64,000 nt of DNA from Tillandsia leiboldiana (GCA_029204045.2 CM055080.1:11407722-11471721); one strand, 5' to 3'. Shown: positions 1 through 11,961, counted from the stretch's first letter. The notes: generated by a model not told the origin, from the sequence alone. A program made the numbers and translations.

Positions 1-535
1 CGATGTCGCCCATCATCATTAACTCAAGCTAAACCCCAGATGTCTCTGTCCGGAGCCCCCGCCTCTGCCCCAGGAGTGACCATTAATAAACTACTTAATT
101 TTAGGCTAAAATGCATACTTCTTAAGACCTATATGCCTCTTAACCGTAAATCTCTACATATTATTCTTTTGATTGTGTAATTGTTATAGCTTTATTTCCT
201 TTTGTCATTACTTCATCAGGTATGTTTTTAATACCATAAATAAATATTTATATATAGAGAGATCTCTAGTCTCCTGCCATTTTGAAAGTAATAAGACATT
301 TAATTCGATGATCAATTTTTTAAAATATAATCTATAGTATTAAAATTATTTAAATTTATACTTCTGTACTAAAAATTATAAAATTTAATTTATAAATAGT
401 TTTAATATTGTAGATTATATTTAACAGAATTAATTATCGAATCACATATTTCATCATCAAAAAAATTTTATAAGTATAAAAATTTATATACTTTCGAAAG
501 TACAAAAGATGTATATATATATATATATATATATG

Positions 536-568
<33 letters not shown>

Positions 569-673
569 AAAACTGTTCGACTTTCTTTCGAAGAGAAAAG
601 ATACTATGAAATAAGAAGAGCAATTTCAACATTTTTATATTTAACTCCATTAAGCATTTAATTATATTATTTA
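1..673. other. AT-rich intergenic DNA
   Basis: No gene is supported. The stretch is AT-rich and contains a short (TA)n tract near 511-534 followed by an A run of about 27 bases near 540-567. The small open frames over these tracts are low-complexity artefacts. Confidence 0.6.
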
Positions 674-1061
674 TAGGTCCCGTTTGGTAACGGGATAAGA
701 CAAAACTAGCTATTCTATGAATAAGTATAAAGTACGGAATTAGTGTAAAAAATTATTTGAGATGATTTCAGGGATAAGAAATTTTGTATTTGGTATGATA
801 ATAAGGAATAAAAAGAATAAAAAGTATTAGTTGTTTTAAATAACCTTTTTACCCTCAAGCTTTATTATGTAATAATGAGGCGAAGACGTGGGAGGGTATT
901 TAAGAAAAAAATAAGAGGGTGATTGAAAAGAGTGAGAATATTAAATTTTATTTATTCTAATTGTATTAGAACAAAATATTCTCGTAGTTCTTGATATGTT
1001 TGAAAGGATAAGGAGGATATTCCCTTATCCCTCAAATAATTCTAATAACAAACATGTCCTA
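674..1061. mobile_element. Terminal-inverted-repeat MITE (GGTCCCGTTTGG family)
   Basis: The left end GGTCCCGTTTGG (from 676) and the reverse complement of the right end (GGACATGTTTG, ending 1059) are imperfect inverted repeats, continued inside by GGGATAAG and CTTATCCCTC. Each outer end is flanked by the dinucleotide TA. There is no coding capacity. The 'cccgtttggtaac' start is common among plant DNA-transposon MITEs. The superfamily is uncertain (a TA-type target duplication would suggest Tc1/mariner-like, but a 3-bp one cannot be excluded). Confidence 0.5.
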
Positions 1062-1307
1062 AAAGATGCTAGGGAGGACTATTCTAAGGGATGAAGTGAT
1101 AATGATCGACTTAAAAGTCAAAAGGACATTAATATACGGGTGTTTATTTATATATAATACGTTCCGAAAATTAAGCAATGTCATACACGCAACAAATCTA
1201 CCAGTATTTTCAGCATTATAGCGTTTTATATATGGTCATATTCGATATTCATAATTTTTTTTCTGAAAGTTACATGTTCATTCACTATAACCATAAAAAT
1301 AAAATTG

Positions 1308-1351
<44 letters not shown>
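1308..1351. repeat. Poly-A tract, 44 bases or so
   Basis: An uninterrupted A run. No retroelement body with matching end was recognised immediately upstream, so it may be a simple expansion or the tail of a lost plus-strand insertion. Confidence 0.8.
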
Positions 1352-1354
<3 letters not shown>

Positions 1355-2444
1355 AATTCTGTAATAACATGTGGAGCCAGTTCTGGGCACCACAGGGCGG
1401 ATGAGTTGTACTTGGGGTTAGAAACCTCCAAGTGAATGCGCACTACTTGTACCGCAACATAGAATATTTCCATGGCGAGTCACAAGTGTAGTTATATCGC
1501 GCACAGCGGTGTGCAACATCTACAAATAGCTGTATCCCAGCAACAGCTCAATCATTGATTAAATCAGCGAATGAGGATTCAAATGGCAGCTCAGCTCCCA
1601 TGTCCGCGCTCGGAATACATCGCACTTTGATTGATAATATAGCTTTGTTTAGATTCTGTGGAAAATAAATCTAGATAAGGCACTTGTCAACGTACCATCT
1701 TTAGCTAGCTAACAGCCAACTCAACAATCAAGTCCTTTTTAATTCTCTTTTGTTAACGCTACGTGATCGAGCTTGCGTGGCGTACGCAGGGTGGTTTGCG
1801 ATGCTCTGGAGACACCTTTAGCAGCCGCACTAGTTGATATTACTACATGCCATCAATGAGTGAGTTAGAAAAGTGAACATGACGTCCCAATTAAGTTCGG
1901 CAGAGTCGTTATGTTTTGACGCGATATAATATTAACCTGGATAGATAAGCCAACTCGAACTCGGCAAGCCCCAACTTCATATAGAGATGAAGGCCGTATA
2001 CAAAATATGCTGCTATTAGAACTCACTCATATGTGAACTAGTTAATTAATATATTTAGAATCGGCCACTGATCTCAAGCATAGCTTGGAGATTCTAATAC
2101 AAACAATTAGACTTAAGCCAGTGCATTTTGGGCCGATGATTCAAACGTAACGAGTTATTAGCCCTTGCATCGTCTAGTGACACTAGGGAGTTGGGAATGA
2201 TAATATATAAGAATCAAGACTCTATTAATTAAATATGCTTTAAGCCAAAACCCTTTATTCCTTACAAAGCATAATTATTAGGGAAAAAATACTGTATGAA
2301 AATAGTTTCTTTGCTAGCTTCTTGACAGAAGATAGTTGATGCATGACATGGTTCAATTCTTGCATATAAACTTAATTTCCAGGACCAAACGAAAGGAAGT
2401 TTTTTAATTATTTCACTCCCATGGGCTTTGAAATTAAGGTGCCA
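1352..2444. other. Single-copy-looking intergenic sequence, no gene seen
   Basis: Mixed-composition DNA with no long open frame and no homology recognised. It lacks the (TA)n tracts and MITE ends seen elsewhere, so it may be older unique sequence. Confidence 0.5.
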
Positions 2445-3030
2445 TGTACTAAAAATTCAAAATCTCCATTTTTTTATTAATTTATTATATAATCTTTATT
2501 TATTATTATTTATTATTTATTTTATTTTATTTTTGACGCGAAAAAAAATTTAACGAAATATTTTTTCCGTTCCGTTTCTTTCGCCTAAAGAAAATGAACG
2601 TTCCGTTTCTTTCGCCTAAAGAGAAGAGAAAGAGAACGTGGGTCGAATGTTCGACTCCTAACGTTTCAGTTCACTAATTTTTTTTTTTTACCGTACGAAA
2701 AAAAGAGAGCATGATTTATTCAAAATAAAATTTTTGTTTTTTTTTCTTTTTGAATTCTCTTTCATTTTATACTGGGTGTTGAAAAAATCTCCGTCAACCT
2801 CTTTTACGATCATGCTCGCACGAGGAGGAATTTCGGTCATATTTTGGGATGGTATTCTCGGTTAATTCTGTATATAAAGACGGGAATACATTTTAGGACT
2901 GCTTCGCACATTTCCGGATCAATCAAATATTTTGAATTATTTATGTTTATCTGTAAGTCAAATTTTATCTTTTCACTAAATTAGTTAAATATTAATCATA
3001 ATCAAAATTCTGCATAGATTTTTCCTAATA
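2445..3030 (+). repeat. 5' LTR of decayed copia element
   Basis: Starts TGTACTAAAAATTC and matches the 3' LTR at 5037-5674 through most of its length, including the shared blocks 'tttctttcgcctaaag', 'gggtcgaatgttcgactcc', 'atctccgtcaacc', 'ggtcatattttggg' and 'ttatcttttcactaaatta'. The two copies differ by many substitutions and indels, so the insertion is old. There is no clear target duplication with the 3' side. Confidence 0.8.
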
Positions 3031-3250
3031 ATCTAAGGTATACTTTCCGTTTGATTGTGATTAAAAATCTAGCAAATACTAATCCATCTTAAAATTATTT
3101 TGTATATAATTTTATTTGATAAGTTTGTTGTTTGTTTAAAATTATAATTTAAAATATTTCAAGATTAGTATCGTAAATTTTAATTGCATATTTTTATAAT
3201 TTAACTTGCATATTCTTAGTTATATATAATTTAGAGTGTACGATTTATTA

Positions 3251-3290
<40 letters not shown>

Positions 3291-3353
3291 GTTTTCTATT
3301 GTAGATTTTTTAAATTAAAAAAATTATAATTTTGAAATACAGGATAATTCTTA

Positions 3354-3433
<80 letters not shown>

Positions 3434-5036
3434 TTTACTACGATAAAAAAATATTAAATTACTTGTATTATCTGTTTATTGCTGAACCAGTTGAGATAGA
3501 AGATTAATATTAAAATTTGCATACTTAAAATTTTATGGTTGATTAGACTAAAAAGCTTAAACAATATATTTGTGTTTATTAATAAAAAAAAAGTTTATTG
3601 AACTTTTTGCAGCTCATTGTTGCTATTATCAATTTCTTTATTTTCTTAATTAGATTATCTAAAATGGTTCAAACTTTGATACTATCAAGCTATCTGTCTA
3701 CTGGACAATTTATCTCATTCTTAATCCAGATTTGTCTATGAATTTAGATGAATCCTGAGGACTATTAAAATTAGATTTGTACTCCCTTCAATCAGAATAG
3801 AAGACTAATACCGATTTAGGGAGATTGAACCAAACCCCATTAGACATAGTTGATGTTATGATTTTTAAGTTCTGATGTATCTCAGAATTTGTGGAGGGCA
3901 AGCTTTTTATCACCTTGATATATTTGGGTATTTTGATTATTCACATGTTCATATTTCTTTTGATCCTAGTATGATTCATTAGATTGCTACAGAAAAAGTA
4001 TTTCATTAATTTAAAATTCTTCTTTCTTATGGACTCAAATTTGTTGGTTATTCTGTTGTAATTGAAGGATACAACCATAGCAATTGAGTTTCTTATTATT
4101 CGAACATCAAATCCACTTCTGGTTATTTTTTATTTTTGATGATAATGTAGTTTCTTGGCAATCCACCAATCAGACTATAATAGCCAGAAGCACTATGAAG
4201 ACCGAGTTGATTGCCCTTTATACTACTTGTCTTGAAGCTGAATGGCTCAAGAACTTATTATCATCTATTTCTTTTATTTCCACTCCTATTCCACCTATTT
4301 CTATTCGGTGTGATTCTCGAGCTGCAATTAAGTTTTTGTAAAATAAAATTGGTGAATTTTAAAGCTAATAGACATATTAAATTGAGACCAGAGTATGTTA
4401 TATGTCTAATTTTTTCATAATATTATTTCTTTAATTTTTATCATACCTGAGCAGAAACTTGCAGATTTTTTAACGAAACGCCTGAATAGGACTAATTAAG
4501 ATTTTGGAGTCATTGAGGGGATGGGACTATGCCCATAAAAGACATTTCTGTAGTGGGAACCCAACCTTTGTAATAGGAGATTTCTTAAAAAATATTCAAT
4601 GTGATAAAAATAAGCTGTCAGGTTGGCCAAACAACGCTTTCTACCGTTTTATAGAGGAGCGTTACCTCCAATTCCATTCCTATGATGAGTAGTGCTTTGT
4701 GTAGTGGTTGAGATTGAGTTTATAACTTTTAATAGAATTTAAGGCGGTAATTTCTGCAATATATGACTCTACACACATCCCTATATGCATGACCATAAAT
4801 ACACAGACTCGCGGCGGAAAATTCTATATTGTGTGTATGGTAACTGAAGTTAGGGTCAAAGGAACGTAGTTCAATACATGATTCACTCCGATTCCTTCTG
4901 ATGAAAGTTGTTTAAACTAAATAGGGTTAAATATTTTAAAGACATTTCGCCTATTGTATAGTATAAACACCTAGTATTTTTTAATGTTAATTTTGATATT
5001 AATTTTTGTTTTTAAATTTTTGAATTTTGTGCGATT
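3031..5036 (+). pseudogene. Remnant of Ty1/copia polyprotein (reverse transcriptase end and RNase H)
   Basis: The internal region between the LTRs is far too short for an autonomous copia element (about 2 kb rather than more than 4 kb). Recognisable coding remains lie in about 3990-4500. The translated pieces STSGYFLF, VVSWQSTNQT, IARSTMKTELIAL, CLEAEWLKNLL and RCDSRAAI correspond to the copia RNase H region (canonical TSGY..., W.S..Q..IA.ST.E.E..A, EA.WL, CD...AI). LADFLTKRLN lies downstream at about 4457 and 'GNPT' of the 3' tail at about 4556. Stops and frameshifts break it, notably a stop after RAAIKFL. An (AAT)n tract (about 3254-3289) and a (TA)n tract (about 3357-3430) have expanded within the 5' half. 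Confidence 0.8.
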
Positions 5037-5674
5037 TGTTGGAGTAAAATTCAAAATCCCCATTTATTATTATTTTATTACATGTTATTTATTTATTCAT
5101 TCATTATTATTTATTTATTTTATTTATTATTAATTTTTTTTTTTTGGCACGAAAGAAAATCTAACGGAATATACTTTCTGTTCCACTTTTTTCGCCTAAA
5201 GGAAGAGACTTTTCGTTTCTTTCGCCTTCTTTCACCTAAAGGAAGAGACGTTCCGTTTCTTACGCTAAAGGGAAGGGGAAGAAAACATGGGTCGAATGTT
5301 CGACTCCCAACGTTTCACTCTACTATTTTATTTTACCTCATGAAAAAAAAGAGTATGATTTATTCGAATAAAAAAAATTATTTTTTCTTTTTTTTTAATT
5401 CTTTCTTATTTTATACTGAATATTGAAAGAATCTCCGTCAACCTTCTACACGATCGTACTCGCATAAGGAGAAATTTTGGTCATATTTTGGGGTGGTATT
5501 ATCGATTGATTCCGCACGTAAGGACGGAGATACATCTTAGGACAATGCTTCGCATATTTTCCGATTAATTAAATATTTTAAATTATTTACGTTTATCCGT
5601 AAATAAAATTTTATCTTTTCACTAAATTAGCTAGATATTAATTATAATCAAATTCTGCATAAATTTTCTCTAAC
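5037..5674 (+). repeat. 3' LTR of decayed copia element
   Basis: Begins TGTTGGAGTAAAATTC, a typical copia TGTTGG start, and pairs with the LTR at 2445-3030. It ends near 'tttctctaacg', where an intact element would end in CA, so the terminal base has mutated or the boundary is a few bases off. Upstream of it no clear polypurine tract is visible. Confidence 0.75.
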
Positions 5675-6070
5675 GCATCTTTGAAGTTAGACAAATTAAA
5701 ATGCAAATTCAAAAAATATATATATCATAAATAGACTAAGAATATGAAGAAAAAATAGGCACGCATTACATATATATACTTCCAAGGCCCAGTTATTTAT
5801 TTTTGTTGCAAAAAAAATTTCAACACTAGCCTGCTACGTTCGTGTATACAAGCAAAATACAGAAGAGATACGACATCAGGATATAAAATTCTAAATTAAT
5901 TACGATGAAATTTTGAAAGCCCCAAATATAATAATAATCTTAATTAGCTGGCAACCACATTAATCAGTTGTTTATATATATATCTATATCTAGAGAGCTC
6001 GAGAGAGAGAGAATAGAATCATATGTAGTTTTGGATCATCCATTGTATCATATATAAATATATATGGAAA
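5675..6070. other. Intergenic DNA, no gene seen
   Basis: AT-rich sequence between the copia 3' LTR and the first MITE. It holds short (TA)n and (GA)n tracts near 5975-6012 and nothing else recognised. Confidence 0.5.
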
Positions 6071-6417
6071 GAGCAATGCTACATGTACACCCCGAAGGGG
6101 TGTACATCATACACCTCCACCATTTTAATGGTGCCGATATTTTTTACGGGTCACATCGAGTGACCCATCATCACACCCCCACCCTTAGATGGGTGGGGTG
6201 TATGATGTACACCCCGAAAGGGGTGTACACATAGCATTTTCCATATGGAAAATGCTATGTGTACACCCGTAAAGGGTGTACATCTCACACCCCCATCCAT
6301 CTAAGGGTGGGGGTGTGATGATGGGTCATTTGATGTGACCCGTAAAAAATATCGCCACCATTAAAATGGTGGAGATGTATGATGTACACCCCTTCGGGGT
6401 GTACATGTAGCATTGCT

Positions 6418-6418
<1 letters not shown>
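6071..6418. mobile_element. Head-to-head pair of family-A MITEs forming a 348-bp palindrome
   Basis: Two copies of a MITE of about 170 bp with ends AATGCTAnnTGTACACCCC lie in inverted orientation, meeting at CCATATGG (6241-6248). The left arm is 6071-6244 and the right arm 6245-6418, equal in length and nearly complementary. Each copy itself has inverted ends (agcaatgcta...tgtacacccc against ggggtgtacac...tagcatttt). RNA from either strand would fold into a long hairpin. The group is followed directly by a long (TA)n tract. Confidence 0.85.

Positions 6419-6487
<69 letters not shown>
6419..6487. repeat. (TA)n microsatellite between MITEs
   Basis: Uninterrupted TA dinucleotides joining the palindromic MITE pair to the next family-A MITE. 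Confidence 0.95.
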
Positions 6488-6491
<4 letters not shown>

Positions 6492-6657
6492 AGTGCTAGG
6501 TGTACATCCCAAATGGGGTGTACATCCTACACCCACCCATCCTAGGGTGGGTATTCATCCACTCGTCACTCGATGTGACAAGTAAAATTTACCCACCCCT
6601 AGGATAGAATAGGTGTAAGATATACACCCTATTTGGAATGTACATCTAGCATTTTTC
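6488..6657. mobile_element. Family-A MITE, diverged copy
   Basis: Ends 'aagtgctaggtgtacatccc' and 'gaatgtacatctagcattttt' are inverted repeats and match the family at 6071-6418, with more substitutions. It is bounded on both sides by (TA)n. Confidence 0.75.
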
Positions 6658-6900
6658 TATATATATATATATATATATATAAAGTAAGAGAAGTCGAAGC
6701 TATATATGCTCTAGCGAGGAGACACATATATAGATCAGCGTGTTATGCCCTTGACTAAGGGCAAGGGCAAATGCCCCAAGAAAACAAACCTTCAATTCGC
6801 CCTTGATTGAGTAATAACTAATCATGTAGCTCATGAGTGTGACCCATAAATTAAGTAGCTACAGTGTTATAATACCAAACGCCAAAAGCTACAACAATTG

Positions 6901-6902
<2 letters not shown>

Positions 6903-6987
<85 letters not shown>
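6903..6987. repeat. (TA)n microsatellite
   Basis: About 85 bases of uninterrupted TA, directly abutting the hairpin MITE at 6988. Confidence 0.95.
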
Positions 6988-6991
<4 letters not shown>

Positions 6992-7233
6992 GGGCTGGAA
7001 TGCTATTGATAGCATCAACCCAACTTTACCACCCACTTTGTAGCCATTGGATTGCATTGAGATTCGTGCAAGTCCTTTAATTAAAAAGAAAAACTTTTTC
7101 TTTTTACTTTTTCTTTTTACTTTTTCTTTTTTCTTTTTTTCATTAAAGAGCCTACACGGATCTCAATACGATCCAATGGCTACAAAGTGGGTGGCAAAGT
7201 TGGGTTGGTGCTATCAATAGCATTCCAGCCCAA

Positions 7234-7235
<2 letters not shown>
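6988..7235. mobile_element. Family-C hairpin MITE (long inverted repeat)
   Basis: The left arm starting AGTTGGGCTGGAATGCTATT and containing 'gccattggattgcattgagat' is mirrored by the right arm ending 'aatagcattccagcccaact'. The arms are about 85 bp, separated by a pyrimidine-rich loop of cttttt repeats (7085-7140). There is no coding potential. The terminal 'ggctggaatgctat' is shared with the family-B element at 49547, so families B and C are related. (TA)n tracts flank both sides. Confidence 0.85.
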
Positions 7236-7273
<38 letters not shown>

Positions 7274-7276
<3 letters not shown>

Positions 7277-7495
7277 TCTGGCTACTATACTATTAATAGT
7301 ATCGAGTTATTTGTGTCATTAAGTTTTCTATCCTTAGATCAATTCATTTGATCATTTTCATCTGTTAGCTTTTACTATTTCCCAACCACCTATTAAACCT
7401 AAAGGATCCACTATCATCTCAACTACATATTTTTTAATTCAAGAATTAAAAACTTAATAACACCAATAATATAGTACTATTAATAATATTTCAAT

Positions 7496-7500
<5 letters not shown>
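7274..7500. mobile_element. Family-B MITE (ctactatactattaatagta ends)
   Basis: The left end 'ggctactatactattaatag' and the right end 'ctattaataatatttcaatc' are imperfect inverted repeats. The interior resembles copies at 17.0-18.0 kb, 22.05 kb and 49.55 kb, sharing 'cctattaaac', 'actatcatctcaac' and 'ttttttaatt'. It lies between (TA)n tracts at 7239-7273 and 7501-7590. Confidence 0.75.

Positions 7501-7590
<90 letters not shown>
7501..7590. repeat. (TA)n microsatellite
   Basis: About 90 bases of TA separating a family-B from a family-A MITE. Confidence 0.95.
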
Positions 7591-7591
<1 letters not shown>

Positions 7592-7758
7592 CAATGCTAT
7601 ATGTACACCCCGAAGGGGTGTATATCATACACCTCCACCATTTTAATGGTGGCGATATCTTTTACGGGTCACATCAATTGACCCATCATCACACCCCACC
7701 TATTGGATGGGTGGGATGTGTGATATACACCCCAAATGGGGTGTACAAGTATCATTTC

Positions 7759-7760
<2 letters not shown>
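7591..7760. mobile_element. Family-A MITE
   Basis: Ends 'gcaatgctatatgtacaccc' and 'ggggtgtacaagtatcattt' are inverted repeats. The interior is close to the palindromic pair at 6.1-6.4 kb. TA tracts flank both sides. Confidence 0.8.
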
Positions 7761-7790
<30 letters not shown>

Positions 7791-7793
<3 letters not shown>

Positions 7794-7959
7794 CAATGCT
7801 ACCTCTACACCCAAAAATGGGTGTAGAGGGTACACCCCACCCATCAAAGGGTGGAGATCTTTCCACCCATCACTTCGAAGTGATGGGTGGAATTCATTCT
7901 ACCCTAGAATGGGTGGGGTGTATGATGTACATCCATTTTTGAATGTACATCAAGCATTT

Positions 7960-7962
<3 letters not shown>
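7791..7962. mobile_element. Family-A MITE, variant
   Basis: Ends 'gcaatgctacctctacaccc' and 'gaatgtacatcaagcatttt' with an internal hairpin around 'cacccatcacttcgaagtga'. It is bounded by (TA)n at 7761-7790 and 7963-8011. The long open frames crossing it on both strands run through hairpin and TA sequence and are not genes. Confidence 0.75.
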
Positions 7963-8014
<52 letters not shown>

Positions 8015-8196
8015 GAAACTATTTTTTCACTGAAGAACTAGCTAATTAACATTCTAACGATTAATTGATGGCGATGGGATCAATCAGGGAATCCAGCATC
8101 CCAACCGTGCGCACGCACAAACACACAGCCATCATTCAACAGGAATGGTGGGTCTCCAGGTCTCCAATCCACGGTCATCTCCTCAATCTGCTGTTG

Positions 8197-8198
<2 letters not shown>

Positions 8199-8272
<74 letters not shown>
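8199..8272. repeat. (TA)n microsatellite
   Basis: About 74 bases of TA repeat within otherwise non-repetitive DNA. Confidence 0.95.
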
Positions 8273-8276
<4 letters not shown>

Positions 8277-9836
8277 AATTAATATAGATAGTGCAAATAT
8301 AATAAATTTGTTGGGAGTGGCAAAGAGATCGATTCAAGCAAATCTTGAAAAGCAGTGGAGGAATGGATCGATGGATCAGCTGGGAGCATATTGAGGGATT
8401 AATAATTAGTTTTTGTTTTTTTTTTTTTTAAAAAAAAAAAACTTCTGGTGGAGGGATCGGATCCAGGCGAGCACAACTGTACGTTCATGCACGGGGACTG
8501 GTTACTATTTCCAGACCAGGAAGAGGCCAGAAATATTATTATTGTTTATTACATTAATTAATCCTTGGTCGGTCGGACCTTGGACCGAGTGACTGTGGGG
8601 CCCATCTCTTTGGCCCAGAAGAAACATAGCGATCCCGCGCACTTGGGCCTCCTCCTACTTCAAAGCCAGCCTGGTAAAGCAGCTTCCACTCAAAAACAAA
8701 CATTATAAACAAACTATATACATATACATATTCTAATGCCTGCTGCTGCTATGCTCCCGCAACCTTTTTTAATTAATTAATTTCCTCTAGAATTAAGCCT
8801 GCCTTGCTTAGTAATAATAATGATGATTATTGTATGTATTATAAAAAGGTCCTAAGTCCTAACAGATCGGACCTCGGAAAACCCGCCTAATCTAGGGACC
8901 ATGCTCTCTGCAGCTCGATGACCACAAATTTTCCGGTAACTGCTAATAAGGCTATTACATCAAAATGTTCAGGATTCCTCTAGCTACCGCTTCAGAATGT
9001 TTTCTATTACATCAAATTCTATAATACATCCAAGTTGAACTCTGAACTCACGTAAGGTGATTGTATTTGTATTAATGTCATGTCATAGCTGATCAGTAGG
9101 GATTTTTTCAGTCCTCCTGCTGCAAACGATTTTACTTTCAATTTTAAAACGTCGATACCAAAACACCTATAATCTTAACAAATTGGCTATCACCGTTGTA
9201 CGGGTCTATTCCTATATATATCTGGGATACTGAGGTTTGTTTGTCATGTCCTCCTCCGATCATCAAATCCAATAAACGTTAATAGCAACTCCTATTTTTG
9301 TAATATTATCACTATCCTTTACTTCAATACTTAAAAAAAACTTTTTTTTTAACTGTACTGTTTTTATTTGCTATTCATTATATGTCCTTGTTTATTAAGA
9401 TTAAGTAGGATTGGATTCAACATTAAATTAATGCGGACAGAGTCATCTTTCAACCCAAAACAACCCCCTCCCCCAAAAATAAACCAAGGCTTTACACCTC
9501 AGCCACTATTATCAACACCATCGCCCAAACCTTACTTTAGTCATTTTCTTAATTTACTATATTAGTCCTTTTGGGTCAGCTGGACAAAATATTCCCGCTA
9601 TATCTAGTACAAGATCCCCCATTAGCAAAGAAACATTAGTTTGTGAATGGAATTTAAGTAAAGAGACATAGTTCTAGTACTACGATCGTTTGACAAGAGT
9701 CTCGATTGCTGATCAACATATCGGATCAGCTAGTCCATTCTATTAGCATAAGTATAAGATGGCCCCTCGGGGTTTACCTTTGGATGTGAGGACTGCGACA
9801 GAATCAATGCTAACACCGACTGCAAAGAATACTTAC
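8273..9836. other. Intergenic DNA, no gene supported
   Basis: Mixed-composition sequence with a T/A homopolymer pair near 8413-8441. No open frame shows protein-like composition or a recognised domain. Confidence 0.45.
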
Positions 9837-9968
9837 CTTTTGATGGCTGAAAACCCCGGCCGCAGAAACCACAGGGTCCGCGTAGGTAGTAGCATGAATT
9901 CCTCCTTGGTGGAACGAATGGTGTTCGCTTCCTCCGTGACACTTTTGTTAAGCGGTTTGTTGACAATA
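9837..9968 (-). pseudogene. Candidate isolated exon on the minus strand
   Basis: On the minus strand a 132-bp open stretch (44 codons) sits between a CAG acceptor (9969-9971) and a canonical GTAAGT donor directly after it. It translates with protein-like composition, including TEEANTIRSTKEEFMLLP and LWFLRPGFSAIKR. No flanking exons in frame were recognised and the family is unknown. It could be a leftover exon of a decayed or captured gene, or chance. Confidence 0.25.
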
Positions 9969-11773
9969 CTGTTGAGGACTAAACATTGGAATTTCAAAAT
10001 TCAAAGAGCACGTGATGCCGCATACATCGAATGAAGAAAAGTAAGAGGCTATGTCAATGTTGTCGATTCGAGACACTAATAGATTGTGAAAAGGAAGTAT
10101 GATTGGATTGGCATAATTTGACTGAGCTGTATGCAAATTGCAGATCAATGTAGTCCTGATCGAGTGGCCCCCTCCCCTATGGTCGATGCTGATTTTCGGG
10201 TCAGCTAACTTCAATTGCCAGTATTTGTTTTGTTACCTGTTGGTATTTGGTTGATTGATCCCCGCAAAGCTGAATCATAAAGCACAGTGCATGCGTTACG
10301 GCGGATGCATTAACGCAGTTGCCTCTATAGAAGAACGAACTTAATTACCATGTTAATAAAACAACTAAACAAGTAGCTCTTCTAAAAATTGGTTGTGCGC
10401 CCGGATAGTTCTAGTACCAATGCTGAGTGACAGTAAAACTTGAGATATTCTTTTTCTCTTCTGATTACACCAATTTGGAGACATTTGTGTGCATAATGCA
10501 GTAACAACACACACACAAAAGAGGAACCGCCTTGCACATCTCTTTTCATCGTTTAATATTGACACTACTAACTACTTGGAGATTCAAAATAAGTGATATC
10601 TAATAGCCATTAAAGATATGTTTTACTGGCACTGATCTCCTAGATTTTCTTTTTTTTATTTTTTGGCTTTGATTCCTTTCTCTTTCTCAAAGTGCACACC
10701 AGAATGGGACGGTTAATTTGGATGGGAACGACATGAGAGAAAATGGAGCATTGATTTTCTCTACAGGATGTGACTGAAAGGAGAAATAAAAGACCAACTG
10801 AACAGTGCTGGTCTGGCTCACCCATGACCATACCCCTGAGCTGATCGCCGCATCTCAGACGCGCGGGTAAGCCTCACACGCCTCCAAACCCCCACCCCAC
10901 CCCACTTGCGTATAGCACACATGGCCAAATAATAACCAAATAAAAGCAAACTCAAATTCGATAGTTGATTTTCGAATTCGAAATATAGTTATTTTATATT
11001 TTTAACTAAATTTATTTTTTTTAAAAAAAATAAACGAAACTAATAATATATAATTTTCCCCTCAAAAAAGAAAATTCAAGCGTCCCAAAAAAAAAAGAGA
11101 AAAAATACTTAATTATATTCTACTATACTATACTTTAATATTATTTTTATTTTCTATTGTATATTATTTTTTTAAAAAAAATATTATTGTATTATTATAT
11201 TTTATCAGTCTCTACTTTATATATTAGATTTAATTTTATTTTTCAGCCTCAAACTATTTTATTCTCACCAATTGCCACATTACAGTTGACAAATCTATTA
11301 TTTTAAATAAAATTTAAGACCTTTATTAAGACACCGATTTAATAGTAAAAAATAATATAAAATAAAATTTTATGATAGACTAATTGAAAGGTTATATTAA
11401 ATTATTTTTATTTTTTTTTATATATTTTATTATTTTTATTTTAAAATGAGCTAAATATATGCTCTACCAATCTTAATCAATATTTTTTTAACAACTTCAT
11501 ATAAAATTATAAGTTTATAAATTATAATGTAGGAATTGAAAAAAATAATAGTTGATTGATGTTTCTGAACAAAAAATAATAATATAATGTAGAAACTAGA
11601 AAGTGGCAAAAATCTTTATTTGAGTACAGTAGTATAGTTTAATTAAGGCAAAGGTAAAAAATATGATCACAAATTTGTTTATATAATTTTTTTACCGATA
11701 CTTAATTATAATCCATAGAAAAATATTGGCTATACACTCTTTATAAAAATACAAAAATTTATATCTTTAAATC
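9969..11773. other. Intergenic DNA, AT-rich towards the right
   Basis: No gene supported. From about 10,930 onward composition becomes strongly AT-rich, with A- and T-homopolymers but no repeats recognised. Confidence 0.45.
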
Positions 11774-11961
11774 CAAAAGTTTAAAATTTTTTTTTTTTTT
11801 TGAGAGAAAGGTAGCATGCTACCGCTTCATTCATAGGGTAGATGAACTAGGCAACAGAGGTAGGCAGCAAGGCCTAAAAAGATATAAAAATAAAATAAGA
11901 GTAATACTGAAAATAAAAATAAGTAAAGCTACTCTCTATAACAAAAAAAGTTTAAAATTTT
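11774..11961 (-). mobile_element. Short 5'-truncated LINE tail with 16-bp target duplication
   Basis: The 16-bp sequence AAAAGTTTAAAATTTT occurs at 11774-11789 and 11946-11961, flanking a body of 156 bp. The body begins on the plus strand with a T run (poly-A tail of a minus-strand element), then 'gagagaaaggtagcatgcta'. The same terminal sequence closes the large LINE at 50.3 kb ('aagaaaaggtagcctgctat'). This is a classic target-primed insertion of a 3' fragment. Confidence 0.8.

Noticed and set aside
6851..8394. Open frames giving long runs of alternating Ile-Tyr on both strands
   Set aside because: They are translations of (TA)n microsatellites and MITE hairpins, which lack stops in one frame by composition.
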